Assembly (NCBI GenBank): GCA_903872075.1
Contig: CAIQJF010000004.1
Coordinates: forward strand, 30,307-94,306
Reading direction: 5' to 3'
Source of the DNA: an uncultured Caulobacteraceae bacterium
GTDB lineage: Bacteria > Pseudomonadota > Alphaproteobacteria > Caulobacterales > Caulobacteraceae
DNA: 64,000 nt
The notes below the pieces were generated by a model. That model was not told the DNA's origin and did not search any database. It was given only the letters and a program-made list of their open reading frames with translations. Positions within the stretch are counted from its first letter, which is position 1, and every line of letters begins with the position of its first letter. The position numbers and the translations under genes are program-made. This document shows, one piece after another, positions 26,001 to 36,550 of the stretch.

Positions 26001-27464
26001 ATGAAGAGCCTGCTGCTGTTCGGCGCCACGGGCGATCTCGCCCGCCGCATGCTGATGCCCTCGCTCTATGGCCTTGACAGCGACGGCCTGCTGCCGGACG
26101 ACCTGCGCATCGTCGGCACGGCCCGCAGCCTGCTGAGCGAAGACGCCTTCAAGGCCATGATCGAAACGGCGCTGGGCGAGTTTGTCGAGAAGGACAGGCA
26201 ACGCCCCGAGTGGATCGCCAAGTTCATCGCCCGCCTCCGCTATGTGCCGCTCGATGTTTCCGACCCGACGCAGTATCAGGCGCTGCACGACGCGCTGAGC
26301 CGCGAGGACGGAGGCCACGGCCCGGCGGACGGGCTGCGGATCTTCCTGTCCACCGCGCCGTCCCTGTTCGGACCCACCATCGCGGGCCTGAAGAGCGCCG
26401 GTCTCTGCGGCGATCAGACCCGCCTGGCGCTTGAAAAGCCGCTCGGCCACGACCTCGCCTCCAGCGCGGCGATCAACGACGCCGTCGCCGCCGTGTTTCC
26501 CGAGAGCCGCACCTTCCGGATCGATCACTATCTGGGCAAGGAAACCGTCCAGAACCTGCTCGCCCTGCGCTTCGGCAACGCCCTGTTCGAGCCCCTGTGG
26601 AACGCCCAGGGCATCAATCACATCCAGATCACCGTGGCCGAGACCGTGGGGCTGGAGGGGCGTCTCGGCTTCTATGACGACGCCGGCGCCATCCGCGACA
26701 TGGTGCAGAATCACATGCTTCAGCTGTTGGCCCTCACGGCCATGGAGCCCCCGGCGCGGTTCGACGCCACCAGCGTGCGCGACGAGAAGGTCAAGGTCCT
26801 GCGCTCCCTGCGCCCGATCGACGGGGCGTCGGCGGCGACCCACAGCGTCATCGGCCAGTACGGCGCCGGCGCCGTGGCCGGCCAGCCGGTGAAGGCCTAT
26901 GACGAGGAACTCGGCCGGGCCTCGACCACCGAGACCTTCGTGGCGCTCAAGGCCCACGTGGACAACTGGCGCTGGCAGGGCGTTCCCTTCTACCTGCGGA
27001 CCGGTAAGCGCCTGCCCACGCGCAGCACCGAGATCTTCATCCAGTTCAAGGCCGTGCCGCACTCGATCTTCGCCGGCGCGGGCGCGGCCTTGCAGCCGAA
27101 CAAGCTGATCATCCGCCTGCAGCCGGATGAGGGGATTACGCTGCGAGTGATGCTCAAGGAGCCTGGCCTGGATCGCGCCGGCATGCGTCTGCGCGAGACG
27201 CCGCTGGACATCTCCATGCCCAACGCCTTCGCCGATTCGCGGCGGCGGATCGCCTATGAGCGCCTGCTTCTGGATCTGCTCGACGGCGAGCCGACCCTGT
27301 TCGTGCGCCGCGACGAGGTCGAGGCCCAATGGTCCTGGATCGACGCCATCCGCGCGGGCTGGAAGGCCAACGGCATGACGCCGAAGTCCTATCCCGCCGG
27401 CACCTGGGGCCCCTCGGCGGCGATCGCTCTGACCGAGCGCGACGGAGTGACCTGGCATGACTGA
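26001..27464 (+). CDS. zwf: Glucose-6-phosphate 1-dehydrogenase
   Basis: Oxidises glucose-6-phosphate to 6-phosphogluconolactone with NAD(P)+, the first step of the Entner-Doudoroff and pentose phosphate routes. The 487 residues carry the nucleotide-binding [19 protein letters not shown] and the active-site signature [20 protein letters not shown]. Length is normal for the family. Its stop overlaps the edd start by 8 bases, so expression is coupled. No pgl (6-phosphogluconolactonase) lies between, unlike in Caulobacter-type operons. Confidence 0.97.
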   Translation: MKSLLLFGATGDLARRMLMPSLYGLDSDGLLPDDLRIVGTARSLLSEDAFKAMIETALGEFVEKDRQRPEWIAKFIARLRYVPLDVSDPTQYQALHDALSREDGGHGPADGLRIFLSTAPSLFGPTIAGLKSAGLCGDQTRLALEKPLGHDLASSAAINDAVAAVFPESRTFRIDHYLGKETVQNLLALRFGNALFEPLWNAQGINHIQITVAETVGLEGRLGFYDDAGAIRDMVQNHMLQLLALTAMEPPARFDATSVRDEKVKVLRSLRPIDGASAATHSVIGQYGAGAVAGQPVKAYDEELGRASTTETFVALKAHVDNWRWQGVPFYLRTGKRLPTRSTEIFIQFKAVPHSIFAGAGAALQPNKLIIRLQPDEGITLRVMLKEPGLDRAGMRLRETPLDISMPNAFADSRRRIAYERLLLDLLDGEPTLFVRRDEVEAQWSWIDAIRAGWKANGMTPKSYPAGTWGPSAAIALTERDGVTWHD

Positions 27465-29286
27465 GACGCCGCTTCATCCGACCCTGGCCGCGGTCACGGC
27501 GCGAATCGTCAGCCGCAGCGCGGCCACCCGGCACGCCTATCTCGATCTGATCGCGCGGGAACGCGACAAGGGCGTGGACCGGCCGATGCTCAGCTGCGGC
27601 AACCTGGCCCACGGCTTCGCGGCCTCGGGCGAGGACAAGGCGGCGATCCGCGGCGGAAAGGCCATGAACATCGGCATCGTCACCGCCTACAACGACATGC
27701 TCTCGGCCCATCAACCCTATGCGCGCTATCCCGAGGCCATCAAGCTCTACGCCCGCGAGATCGGGGCCACGGCCCAGGTGGCCGGCGGGGTGCCGGCCAT
27801 GTGCGACGGAGTCACCCAGGGCCAGCTCGGCATGGAGCTGTCGCTGTTCAGCCGCGACACCATCGCCCTGTCGACCGCGGTGGGCTTGAGCCACGGGATG
27901 TTCGAGGGCGCCCTGCTGCTGGGCATCTGCGACAAGATCGTGCCGGGCCTCCTGATGGGCGCCCTGCGCTTCGGCCACCTGCCGATGATCATGGTCCCCG
28001 CCGGCCCCATGCCGTCCGGCCTGCCCAACAAGGAAAAGCAGCGCGTCCGCGCCCTCTACGCCGAGGGCAAGGCCACCCGCGAGCACCTGCTGGAAGCCGA
28101 AGCGGCCAGCTATCACAGCCCGGGCACCTGCACCTTCTACGGCACGGCCAACTCCAATCAGATGCTGATGGAGGTCATGGGCCTGCACATGCCGGGGGCC
28201 GCCTTCGTGCCGCCCGCCGACCGTCTGCGCGCGGCCCTGACCCGCGCCGCGGTGCGCCGCCTGACCGAGATCGGCTGGGACGGGAACGACTATCGACCCC
28301 TGGGCCGCTGCATCGACGAGAAGGCTATCGTCAACGCCGCCGTCGGCCTGATGGCCACGGGCGGCTCCACCAACCACGCCATCCACCTGCCGGCCATCGC
28401 CCGGGCCGCCGGGATCGTCATCGACTGGAGCGACCTTGACGCCCTGTCCGCCGTTACACCCCTGCTGGCGCGCGTCTATCCCAATGGCGCGGGCGACGTG
28501 AACGAATTCGAGGCGGCCGGCGGGGTCGGTTTCGTCATTCGCGAACTGCTCGGCGCCGGGCTGCTGCACGACGATCTGCTGACCGTCGCGGGCGCGGACC
28601 TCTCCGCCTACGCCGCCACACCCCGCCTCACCGACGACAAACTCGACTGGGCGCCCTCCCCCGTCGAGAGCCGCGACGACACCATCCTGCGCCCTGCCGC
28701 CGCGCCCTTCGCCGCCGACGGCGGCATGCGCCTGCTGACCGGCAATCTCGGCCGGGCGATCATCAAGACCAGCGCCGTGGCCGAGGACTATCTGACCATC
28801 GAGGCGCCCGTCCGAATCTTCACCGACCAGGAGTCGGTCCAGGCCGCCTTCAAGGCCGGCGAGCTGGACCGTGATGTCATCGTCGTCGTCCGCTTCCAGG
28901 GCCCCCGCGCCAACGGCATGCCGGAACTTCACAAGCTCACCCCTGCCCTCGGCGTGCTTCTCGACCGCGGCCACAAGGTCGCCCTGGTCACCGACGGGCG
29001 GATGAGCGGGGCCAGCGGCAAGGTGCCCGCCGCCATTCACCTGTCGCCGGAAAGCCTGAACAACGGGCCGATCGGCAAGCTGCGTGACGGCGATGTCGTG
29101 CGCCTGTGCGCCCGCACCGGCGAGCTGACGGCCGTGGTGGACCCCGCCGACTGGGCCGCGCGCGCGCCGGCTTCCGCGCCGACGCTGAGCGCCGGAACCG
29201 GCCGCGAACTCTTCGCCTTCATGCGCGCCGGCGCCGACAACGCCGAGCACGGCGCCTCCGCCATGCTCGCCGCCGCGGGACTCTAG
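27457..29286 (+). CDS. edd: Phosphogluconate dehydratase
   Basis: Converts 6-phosphogluconate to KDPG, the defining step of the Entner-Doudoroff pathway. The 609-residue length matches Edd, and IlvD/Edd iron-sulfur motifs are visible: [60 protein letters not shown] and [19 protein letters not shown]. The cysteines in MCDGV and GTCTF are the expected cluster ligands. It overlaps zwf and is three bases from eda. Confidence 0.97.
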   Translation: MTETPLHPTLAAVTARIVSRSAATRHAYLDLIARERDKGVDRPMLSCGNLAHGFAASGEDKAAIRGGKAMNIGIVTAYNDMLSAHQPYARYPEAIKLYAREIGATAQVAGGVPAMCDGVTQGQLGMELSLFSRDTIALSTAVGLSHGMFEGALLLGICDKIVPGLLMGALRFGHLPMIMVPAGPMPSGLPNKEKQRVRALYAEGKATREHLLEAEAASYHSPGTCTFYGTANSNQMLMEVMGLHMPGAAFVPPADRLRAALTRAAVRRLTEIGWDGNDYRPLGRCIDEKAIVNAAVGLMATGGSTNHAIHLPAIARAAGIVIDWSDLDALSAVTPLLARVYPNGAGDVNEFEAAGGVGFVIRELLGAGLLHDDLLTVAGADLSAYAATPRLTDDKLDWAPSPVESRDDTILRPAAAPFAADGGMRLLTGNLGRAIIKTSAVAEDYLTIEAPVRIFTDQESVQAAFKAGELDRDVIVVVRFQGPRANGMPELHKLTPALGVLLDRGHKVALVTDGRMSGASGKVPAAIHLSPESLNNGPIGKLRDGDVVRLCARTGELTAVVDPADWAARAPASAPTLSAGTGRELFAFMRAGADNAEHGASAMLAAAGL

Positions 29287-29289
29287 GTC

Positions 29290-29847
29290 ATGACCACGAT
29301 CGACGCCCTGATGCGCCTCTCACCGGTGATCCCGGTGCTGGTGATCGACGATCCCGCCAAGGCCCAACCCCTGGCTCGGGCTCTGGTCGCCCGGGGCCAT
29401 CCCGTTCTGGAGGTCACCCTGCGCACGGCGGCGGCGCTGGAGGTTATCGCCGAGATGGCCAAGGTCGACGGCGCCATCGTCGGGGCGGGAACGGTGCTCA
29501 ACCCCAGGGACCTGGACGCCAGCCTGAAAGCCGGCGCCCGGTTCATCGTCAGTCCCGGCCTGACCGAGCCCCTGGCCCGCGCCGCCATCGCCAGCGGCGT
29601 TCCGTTCCTGCCCGGCGTCGCCAACGCCGGCGACATCATGCGCGGTCTGGACCTGGGCCTCGACCGGTTCAAATTCTTCCCCGCCGTGGCGGCGGGCGGC
29701 ATTCCGGCTCTGAAGGCCCTGGCCGCGCCCTTCGCGCAATGCCGGTTCTGCCCGACCGGCGGGCTGACGGAGGCCACGGCGCCGGACTGGCTGGCGCTCG
29801 ACACCGTGCTCTGCGTCGGGGGTAGCTGGGTGGCGGCCGACCTGTAG
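29290..29847 (+). CDS. eda: KDPG/KHG aldolase, short form
   Basis: Cleaves KDPG to pyruvate and glyceraldehyde-3-phosphate. The TIM-barrel signatures are complete: the catalytic Glu41 in VLEVTLRTA, the Schiff-base Lys128 in RFKFFPAV, GAGTVLNP, and CRFCPTGGL. At 185 residues it is 15-25 shorter than most Eda proteins because it stops directly after LCVGGSWVAADL, where relatives carry a final helix. All catalytic residues are present, so it should be active. It closes the operon kinase-zwf-edd-eda. Confidence 0.93.
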   Translation: MTTIDALMRLSPVIPVLVIDDPAKAQPLARALVARGHPVLEVTLRTAAALEVIAEMAKVDGAIVGAGTVLNPRDLDASLKAGARFIVSPGLTEPLARAAIASGVPFLPGVANAGDIMRGLDLGLDRFKFFPAVAAGGIPALKALAAPFAQCRFCPTGGLTEATAPDWLALDTVLCVGGSWVAADL

Positions 29848-29952
29848 TTTACCGGGCGTTGCCTTCCGGCGTCGAAGGGCGCGACAAGGAACCTTGGAGA
29901 GCCGCGCGCGACGAGTCGCCGCCGCCGGCCGAACCCTGGAGCCCTAACCGAC

Positions 29953-30501
29953 TTGAACGCCATCCTCACGCTCGCCGACGCCTACCATTTCGCCGCCGCC
30001 AAACATGTGGGTCAGCGGCGCAAGGGCGAGGCCGAGGAGCCCTATGTCAATCACCTGACCGAGGTGGCGGACCTGGTGGCCCAGGCGACCCGTGGCGAGG
30101 ATGTTGAGGCCATCGTGGCGGCGATCCTGCACGACACCGTCGAGGACACCGAGACCAGTTTCGAGGAGATCGCGGACCGCTTCGGCCAGCGCGTGGCGGA
30201 TCTCGTGGCCGAGGTCACCGATGACTGGTCCCTGCCCAAGGCCGAGCGCAAGCGCCTGCAGATCGAACACGCCGCCCACGCCTCGGCGGCCGCCAAGGTG
30301 ATCAAGCTGGCCGACAAGACCTCCAACCTGCGCGCCATGGCCGTCAGCCCGCCCAAGGGCTGGCCGGCCGCCCGCCGGGCCGAATATCTCGACTGGTCGC
30401 AAAGGGTCGTGGCCGGCTGCCGCGGCGCCAACCGCTGGCTGGAAAGCCAGTTCGATCAGGCCGCCGAGGTTCTCGCCGAACGCGAAGGCCTGACGGTTTA
30501 G
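29953..30501 (+). CDS. RelA/SpoT-type HD hydrolase (MESH1-like)
   Basis: A 182-residue stand-alone HD phosphohydrolase. Motifs are the first His in AAKHVGQRRKGEAEEPYVNH, the metal-binding HD in AILHDTVEDTETSFEEI, and KVIKLADKTSNLRAM with the late Asp. This matches the hydrolase domain of SpoT and the small MESH1-type enzymes, so it may degrade ppGpp, but related proteins act on other nucleotides. It begins at TTG 29953 behind GGAG; no better start is in frame. Its stop overlaps that of hslO on the other strand. Confidence 0.82.
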   Translation: MNAILTLADAYHFAAAKHVGQRRKGEAEEPYVNHLTEVADLVAQATRGEDVEAIVAAILHDTVEDTETSFEEIADRFGQRVADLVAEVTDDWSLPKAERKRLQIEHAAHASAAAKVIKLADKTSNLRAMAVSPPKGWPAARRAEYLDWSQRVVAGCRGANRWLESQFDQAAEVLAEREGLTV

Positions 30502-31403
30502 TCCACCGCGCCGGGGGCCAGGGCGTAGACGCGCGAGCAGTACTCGCAGGTGACGTGGATGGCGCCGTCGGGCTCGACCATCTCGGCGCGTTCCTCGGCC
30601 GGGAACGAGCGCAGCATGCCGATGATCTTGTCCTCGGAGCAGCGGCAGAAGCCGGTGAGGGCCTTGGCCGGGAACATGCGCACGCCGTTCTCATGGAACA
30701 GCCGCCACAGCAGGGTCTCGCTCGACACCAGCGGATCGAGAAGTTCGTCCTCGCCCACGGTCGCGATGAACGCCTGCGCCGTCTCCCAGGCGTCCTCGGT
30801 GGAGCCCCGCGCCTGATCTTCGGCGATGTTCTGGATCAGGAGGCCGCCGGCGCGCCATTTCGGCCCGTCGCCCGTATCGAGCTGGCCCACGGCCAGGCGC
30901 ACGCGTGTGGGCGTCTGTTCCGACTGGACGAAATAGGCCTCGGCGCACAGCGCCAGGGTCTCGCCCTCAATGGGCGTGACGCCCTGATAGCGATCCATGT
31001 CGGGGCCTTGATCCACCGTCATGATGAACACGCCGTTGCCGAGCAGGGTGCCGGCGCCCGGCAGGGCGAAACCGCCGCTCGCCTCCGCCACCCGCTCCGG
31101 GTTGAAGCGGCAGTAGCCGCGCAGCCCGCCGGAGGTGTCGTAGTCGGCCACCACATAGGCGACGGGGCCGTCGCCCTGAGCCTGCACGATCAGCCGGCCT
31201 TCGAACTTCAGGCTGGCGCCCACCAGCGCGGCCAGGGCGCAGGCCTCGCCCAGCAGGTTGGCCACGGCGGGCGGATAGGCGTGGCGGGTCAGGACCTCGT
31301 CCACGGCGGGGCCAAGGCGAACGATCCGGCCGCGCACGGGCTGGGAGTCGATCTGGAACGGGGCGACGATGTCGTCGGTCAGGGTCTGGGTCACCGGGGC
31401 CAT
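30498..31403 (-). CDS. hslO: Redox-regulated chaperone Hsp33
   Basis: A cytoplasmic holdase switched on by oxidation. The N-terminal domain starts with IVAPFQIDSQPVRGRIVRLG and includes GDGPVAYVVADYDTSGGLRGYCRF. The C-terminal redox zinc site has CRCSEDKI and CEYCSRVY, four cysteines in the CxC plus CxxC arrangement. The 301-residue length is normal. In many alphaproteobacteria hslO follows argD-argF; here an alpha-galactosidase and a DUF1003 gene lie between. Confidence 0.96.
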   Translation of the reverse strand: MAPVTQTLTDDIVAPFQIDSQPVRGRIVRLGPAVDEVLTRHAYPPAVANLLGEACALAALVGASLKFEGRLIVQAQGDGPVAYVVADYDTSGGLRGYCRFNPERVAEASGGFALPGAGTLLGNGVFIMTVDQGPDMDRYQGVTPIEGETLALCAEAYFVQSEQTPTRVRLAVGQLDTGDGPKWRAGGLLIQNIAEDQARGSTEDAWETAQAFIATVGEDELLDPLVSSETLLWRLFHENGVRMFPAKALTGFCRCSEDKIIGMLRSFPAEERAEMVEPDGAIHVTCEYCSRVYALAPGAVD

Positions 31404-31426
31404 ATAGGGACGGACGCGGTTCGCGA

Positions 31427-33553
31427 CTAGGTCGGGCCGTCCAGCCGCGTGAGCCGCAGGATCACCGCCCGCTCGGCCCGCAGCGGCGGCATGGGCCAGC
31501 CGATCGCCCCGAGGCGGGCGCCGCTGGCGATCTGGCCCTCGGCGTCGGCATCGCGGTCGACCCGGCGCACGCGGTAGCGCGCCTCGGCCGCCAGCATCGG
31601 CAGGCGCAGGGGCGCGGCGTGGCCGAAGCTTGCCGGATCGGCGCGATAGGCGAGAACCACCAGCTCCGTTTCGGCCGCGTCGGCGTGCGCCTGCCAGACC
31701 ATGCCGTCCTCGCCGTCGCCCAGCCAGACCCGCCCGCCGTGCAGAATTCCGCGCAGGTCCTTGTAGAGCCGCACCTTGTCGGCGAGGCGCGCCAGATCGG
31801 CGGTGTCGAGCTTTCTCAGGTCGAGTTCCACGCCGAAATGCCCGGGCAGGGCCACGGCGGCGCGGAACGCCATGGACTGACCCCGGCCGGTGGTGTGGGC
31901 CGGGTCGGCGCCCACATGCGCGCCCATGATTTCCGGAGGGAAGAACTGCAGGAAGCCGCGCTGGATGCCCAGGCGCGAGACCGCATCGATGTTGTCGCTG
32001 GTCCAGAACCGGTGGGTGTGGCGCAGCACCCCCATGTCGATGCGCCCGCCGCCGCCGGCGCAGGCCTCGATCTCGACCTCAGGATGGGCGGCGCGCAGCC
32101 GGGCCATCAGGCCGTAGGCCGCCAGGATCTGGTTGTGATAGGCGGCCCGGCCGCCGGCCCCGCCCGCCGTGGCCAGATCGCGGTTGTGGTCCCACTTCAG
32201 ATAGCCGATCGGGTGCCCGCGCAGCAGCGTATCGATGGCGCCGAACAGATAGTCGACCACCTCCGGCCGGGTCAGATCCAGCACCAGCTGGTTGCGCGCG
32301 GTCAGCCGCGGGCGGCCGGCCAGCTCCAGGGCCCAGTCGGGATGGGCGCGCAGCAGGTCGCTGTCGGGATTGACCATCTCCGGCTCGACCCACAGGCCGA
32401 ACTCCAAGCCCAGACCCGTCACGTAATCGATCAGATCGCCGAGACCCTCCGGATACTTGGCCGGATCCGGCGTCCAGTCACCCAGGCTCGTGGTGTCGTT
32501 GTTCCGGCCGCGGAACCAGCCGTCGTCGAGCACGAAGCGCTCCATGCCGATGCCCGCGGCCAGGGAGGCGAGTTGCCTGAGCTCCGCCTGGTCGTGACGG
32601 AAATAGAAACCCTCCCAGGTGTTCAGCGACGCAGGCCGTGGCCGCATCGTCCCGCCGGGCCATGCGATCCGCCGTCGCGCCGCCACATGGAATCCCTGCG
32701 CCACGCCGTTGAGTCCCCCGGCCGAACAGACAGCGATCATCTCAGGCGAAGCGAGCCGCTCGCCGGGGCCGAGACGGACCTCGCCCGGCGCCAGCCATTC
32801 GCCCATCTGCCACTGAAAACGGCCGTCATCGAAGCTGTCGATCAGCTGAGCGTGATTGCCGGACCAGGCCAGATGCACGCCATATGTCAGGCCCGTGTCA
32901 TGAGTTGTTCCGGGCGTTGTGACCACGGCGCCGGGAAAGCATCCGTGCGAGGTCAGACCCCGGCGGTTCTCCCGCCGCCAGCCGCTGCGGCTGAGCGCGT
33001 CCTCGACCGGACGGAACTCATCCATGTGCCGCCCGACAAACGAGCGCACGTTAGCTGACCGCTCCGGCAGGGGCAGGACGCCGGCCGCCAGCCACTGCAC
33101 CTCAAGGACGCCGTCGCCTGTGTTAGTCAGGACCGTGGAGATCGTCAGCGTGTCGTCTTCGGCGGACATCGCCAGCGACACCTCGATCGTCAACGCCGCG
33201 ACGTCGTCGAACAGGCGAACCACCGCCGCCCGCCCGGGTTCGCGCCAGTCGATCTCGCAACGCTGGAAGGCCTGATGAAAATCGCGGCCGTCGCGGTGCG
33301 CCAGCAGGGCGCTCTGATTGAACCAGCCGCCGCCGAACGTGGGGAACAGGCTGAAGGGCTGATCGGTGTCCGGCGAGGACGACGGCGTCGGCCGCTGCGA
33401 CGCCAGGGGCGGCCAGGGCGCGCCGTCGGCGTGAAGGGCCGGGCCCCAGTAGCGCCAGAGCGGCGCGCCACCCGCCACACATTCCAGAACCAGGCTCGTT
33501 CGCGCGCCATGGAGTACGATGATGTCCGCAACTGCGCCCGGCGATGCGTTCAC
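31427..33553 (-). CDS. Alpha-galactosidase, GH36
   Basis: A 708-residue glycoside hydrolase that removes alpha-linked galactose from oligosaccharides such as melibiose or raffinose. Family 36 signatures are clear: ERFVLDDGWFRGRNND, LGLEFGLWVEPEMVNPDSDL, the nucleophile Asp in YLKWDHNRD, and the acid/base Asp in HRFWTSDNIDAVSRLGIQRG. An N-terminal beta-sandwich occupies about residues 1-310. No signal peptide, so cytoplasmic. GTG 33553 (NASPGAVADIIVLHG) with AGAGG upstream is chosen over the longer frame. Near the hexose importer and Entner-Doudoroff operon, but in a separate unit. Confidence 0.92.
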   Translation of the reverse strand: MNASPGAVADIIVLHGARTSLVLECVAGGAPLWRYWGPALHADGAPWPPLASQRPTPSSSPDTDQPFSLFPTFGGGWFNQSALLAHRDGRDFHQAFQRCEIDWREPGRAAVVRLFDDVAALTIEVSLAMSAEDDTLTISTVLTNTGDGVLEVQWLAAGVLPLPERSANVRSFVGRHMDEFRPVEDALSRSGWRRENRRGLTSHGCFPGAVVTTPGTTHDTGLTYGVHLAWSGNHAQLIDSFDDGRFQWQMGEWLAPGEVRLGPGERLASPEMIAVCSAGGLNGVAQGFHVAARRRIAWPGGTMRPRPASLNTWEGFYFRHDQAELRQLASLAAGIGMERFVLDDGWFRGRNNDTTSLGDWTPDPAKYPEGLGDLIDYVTGLGLEFGLWVEPEMVNPDSDLLRAHPDWALELAGRPRLTARNQLVLDLTRPEVVDYLFGAIDTLLRGHPIGYLKWDHNRDLATAGGAGGRAAYHNQILAAYGLMARLRAAHPEVEIEACAGGGGRIDMGVLRHTHRFWTSDNIDAVSRLGIQRGFLQFFPPEIMGAHVGADPAHTTGRGQSMAFRAAVALPGHFGVELDLRKLDTADLARLADKVRLYKDLRGILHGGRVWLGDGEDGMVWQAHADAAETELVVLAYRADPASFGHAAPLRLPMLAAEARYRVRRVDRDADAEGQIASGARLGAIGWPMPPLRAERAVILRLTRLDGPT

Positions 33554-33649
33554 GACCTGACCTCTTGGTTTGCGGAGTCGCGGACACGCGTCCGGCGGAC
33601 CGCCCGACCTAAGCGCAGTCCGGCCGGCGGTCAAAGCCGGTTCGGGGGG

Positions 33650-34156
33650 TCAGATCTCCTCGGCCCGCAGATCGATGGCCGCAATCACGTCCTCCACCAC
33701 GGTGGGCGTGGCCATGTCGGCGGATTCCACGTCGATACGGTCGCTGAGATCCGGCGCGTCACGGCGCATTTCCTCCAGCAGGGCGATGATCTTCGCGCCC
33801 TTCTTGTCGGCCAGGACCGCCAGTTCCAGGATCAGCTGGCCGCGCCGTTCGGCCAGCAGGTCTTCCCGGCGCTGGGTGACCAGAACCAGGATCGCCACGA
33901 GCAGGGCGCCGCAGGTGGCGGCGAGTTCGAGCCAGGCGAAGGAGTCGCGTCCGTCCGGTCCCGCGATCAGGATCAGACCGGCCCACAGACCCAGGCCGGC
34001 CGCGACGATGACGAGCGCCAGAGGACGGCCGATCAGGGCGGTGACCCGATCGACCCAGCGCTGCAGGCGCGAGGCGCCGCGGTAGTGGTCCAGATGAAAG
34101 GCGGACAGGGGATCGGCGACGTCCGAAGACGTCGAGACCTCGGGCTTGGGCGCCAT
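33650..34156 (-). CDS. DUF1003-like membrane protein
   Basis: A 168-residue protein with two membrane segments: RPLALVIVAAGLGLWAGLIL and FAWLELAATCGALLVAILVL. A charged cytoplasmic stretch QRREDLLAERRGQLILELAV leads into LADKKGAKIIALLEEMRRD. This two-helix-plus-coiled-tail layout is the DUF1003 family, of unknown function. It is a single gene between argF and the alpha-galactosidase. Confidence 0.75.
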   Translation of the reverse strand: MAPKPEVSTSSDVADPLSAFHLDHYRGASRLQRWVDRVTALIGRPLALVIVAAGLGLWAGLILIAGPDGRDSFAWLELAATCGALLVAILVLVTQRREDLLAERRGQLILELAVLADKKGAKIIALLEEMRRDAPDLSDRIDVESADMATPTVVEDVIAAIDLRAEEI

Positions 34157-34265
34157 GGCCCCTCCGATCAGACGATGTGAGGAGCGCCGCCGTCACGATC
34201 GGCCGCGGTCGCCCGCATCTGAACGGAACCAGGGGCGGTTCGTTCCGCCGCCCTCGTTGCCGATA

Positions 34266-35198
34266 TCAGATGGCGCCAAAGCACCAGGCGAGGATCGACT
34301 TCTGGGCGTGGATCCGGTTCTCGGCCGCGTCCCAGACCAGCGACTGCGGACCGTCGAGAACCTCGTCGGTCACTTCCTCGCCCCGGTGAGCCGGCAGGCA
34401 ATGCAGAAACACCGCATCCGGCGCGGCGCCAGCCATCAGGTCTTCATTGACCTGATAGGGGCCCAGGGTCTCCAGGCGCTCATCATAGTCGGTGTCGCCC
34501 ATGGAGACCCAGGTGTCGGCCACCACGCAGTCGGCGCCCTCGACCGCCTTGCGCGGGTTGTCGGTGAGCATGACCTTGCCGCCGGCTTCCACGGCGCGGG
34601 CCAGATCGAGGTGCAGGGGGCTGTACTCGGCCGGGCTGGCGATGTTCAGGTTGAACCCGAGCTTGCCCGCCGCGTGCAGATAGCTGGCGCAGACATTGTT
34701 GCCGTCGCCCACCCAGGCGATGGTCTTGCCCGCCACCGGACCGCGAGCCGCCTCGAACGCCATCAGGTCGGCGAGGATCTGGCAGGGGTGGCTCCTGGGC
34801 GTGAGGCCATTGATCACCGGCACCGTGGCGACGCGGGCCAGGGCCTCGACGGTCTCGTGACGTTCGGCCCGCAGCATGATGGCGTCGACCATCCGCGAGA
34901 GCACCCGGGCGGTGTCCTCGATCGTCTCGCCCCGTCCCAGCTGCATGTCGGCGCTGGTGGAGATGATGCTCGCCCCGCCCAGTTGCCGGATCGCGGCGTC
35001 GAAGGAGAAGCGGGTGCGCGTGGAGTTGCGCTCGAAGATCATCGCCAGGGTCCGACCGGCCGCCGGAGCGTCGGCGTCGACCCGGCCCTGGGTCCAGCCC
35101 GCCCGCGCGGCCTTGCGGCGGTGCGCGTCGTCGAGGATGGCGCGCAGGTCGGCGGAGCTCAGGGCCCAGAGGTCGACGAAGTGGCGAAGTTCGCTCAC
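34266..35198 (-). CDS. argF: Ornithine carbamoyltransferase
   Basis: Makes citrulline from ornithine and carbamoyl phosphate in arginine synthesis. The 310 residues carry the carbamoyl-phosphate loop [20 protein letters not shown], the ornithine loop [20 protein letters not shown], and [19 protein letters not shown]. It starts at GTG 35198, overlapping the TGA of argD, so the two are coupled. Confidence 0.97.
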   Translation of the reverse strand: MSELRHFVDLWALSSADLRAILDDAHRRKAARAGWTQGRVDADAPAAGRTLAMIFERNSTRTRFSFDAAIRQLGGASIISTSADMQLGRGETIEDTARVLSRMVDAIMLRAERHETVEALARVATVPVINGLTPRSHPCQILADLMAFEAARGPVAGKTIAWVGDGNNVCASYLHAAGKLGFNLNIASPAEYSPLHLDLARAVEAGGKVMLTDNPRKAVEGADCVVADTWVSMGDTDYDERLETLGPYQVNEDLMAGAAPDAVFLHCLPAHRGEEVTDEVLDGPQSLVWDAAENRIHAQKSILAWCFGAI

Positions 35199-36412
35199 GC
35201 CGCCGCCGCCCGCCGCACCGCCTCGCAGGTGCGGTCCAGCTTCTCGATCGCTTCCCGCGCTTCCTCGGCCGTGATCAGCAGCGAGGGGAGCAGGCGCACG
35301 CAGTTGTCGCCGCCGCCGGCGATCAGCAGATGCTCATCGCGGGCCAGGGCCATGAAGGTGCGGTTGTTTGGGATCAGCTTCACGCCGATCAGCAGGCCCT
35401 TGCCACGGACGTCGACGATGACATCGGGGTAACGCTCCTTGAGGCCATGCAGCTGCTGGGTGAAATAGCCGGCGATCTCACGGACATGGGCCAGAGTTTC
35501 GGGCCGGCTGAGTTCGTCGAAGGCAGCGAGGCCGACGGCCATGGCCAGCGGATTGCCGCCATAGGTGGACCCGTGCGAACCGACGGTCATGCCCTTGGCC
35601 GCCTTGGCCGTGGCCAGGCACGCGCCCACCGGGAAGCCGTTACCCAGCGCCTTGGCCACGCACATGATGTCGGGCGCGGCGTTCTCGGCCCACTCATAGG
35701 CGAAGAGCTTGCCGGACCGGCCGAGACCGCACTGGATCTCGTCATAGATGATCAGCACGCCGTGAGCGTCGCACCATTCGCGCAGCTGGGTCAGGCAGGT
35801 CTCGGGCACCGCCCTGGCGCCGCCCTCGCCCTGTACGGGCTCGATGATCACCGCGGCGGTCGTGGGCTTCTCGATCGCCGCCTTGAGGGCGTCCATGTCG
35901 CCAAAGGGCAGGCTGACATAGCCCGGCAGGGCGGGGCCGAAGCCTTCGACGTAGGACGGGTTGCCCGCGGCGTAGACCGCCGCGTAGCTGCGACCGTGGA
36001 AGGCGCCGTCGAATCCGATGATGTCGATCCGCTCGGGCTGGCCATTGGCCCAATGGAATTTGCGGGCCGTCTTGAGCGCGCACTCCACGGACTCTGTTCC
36101 GGAGTTGGTGAAGAACACCACATCGGCGAAGGTCTCTTCACAGAGCCGCGCGGCGAGGGCTTCCTGTCCCGGGATGCGGAAGATGTTGGAGACGTGCCAG
36201 AGCTTCTCGGCCTGATCCTTCAGCGCCTGGACGATCTTGGGATTGGCATGACCCAGCCCGGTCGTGGCGATGCCGGCCAGGCAATCGAGATAGACATCGC
36301 CCTCTTCGGTGTAGAGGCGCGCGCCAAGTCCTCGCTCGAACGCCAGAGGCGCGCGGTTGTAGACCGCGAGAATATGGTCGTCGGGAACGGTGGGCGTGGT
36401 TTCGAGCGACAT
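35195..36412 (-). CDS. argD: Acetylornithine aminotransferase
   Basis: A PLP-dependent class III aminotransferase acting on N-acetylornithine, possibly also on succinyldiaminopimelate. The 405 residues begin with [20 protein letters not shown] and [19 protein letters not shown], include [18 protein letters not shown], the Asp in [20 protein letters not shown] and the PLP Lys in [17 protein letters not shown]. It is the first gene of the argD-argF pair. Confidence 0.96.
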   Translation of the reverse strand: MSLETTPTVPDDHILAVYNRAPLAFERGLGARLYTEEGDVYLDCLAGIATTGLGHANPKIVQALKDQAEKLWHVSNIFRIPGQEALAARLCEETFADVVFFTNSGTESVECALKTARKFHWANGQPERIDIIGFDGAFHGRSYAAVYAAGNPSYVEGFGPALPGYVSLPFGDMDALKAAIEKPTTAAVIIEPVQGEGGARAVPETCLTQLREWCDAHGVLIIYDEIQCGLGRSGKLFAYEWAENAAPDIMCVAKALGNGFPVGACLATAKAAKGMTVGSHGSTYGGNPLAMAVGLAAFDELSRPETLAHVREIAGYFTQQLHGLKERYPDVIVDVRGKGLLIGVKLIPNNRTFMALARDEHLLIAGGGDNCVRLLPSLLITAEEAREAIEKLDRTCEAVRRAAAA

Positions 36413-36550
36413 GGTCGCGCCTCCCCAAAAAAGACGAGCGCCCCGGGCGTGAACGCGCGGGGAGCGGGAAGCGCGGCGTTCTCGCGCCCGAAGCCCCGCT
36501 TGTCAACATTCGTCCCGTGAAGACTTGGTGACGCCGGCGCGGAGCGCGGG

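Noticed and set aside
29848..29952. Frameshifted C-terminal end of eda
   Set aside because: All three frames after the stop were read; none resembles the usual final helix convincingly.
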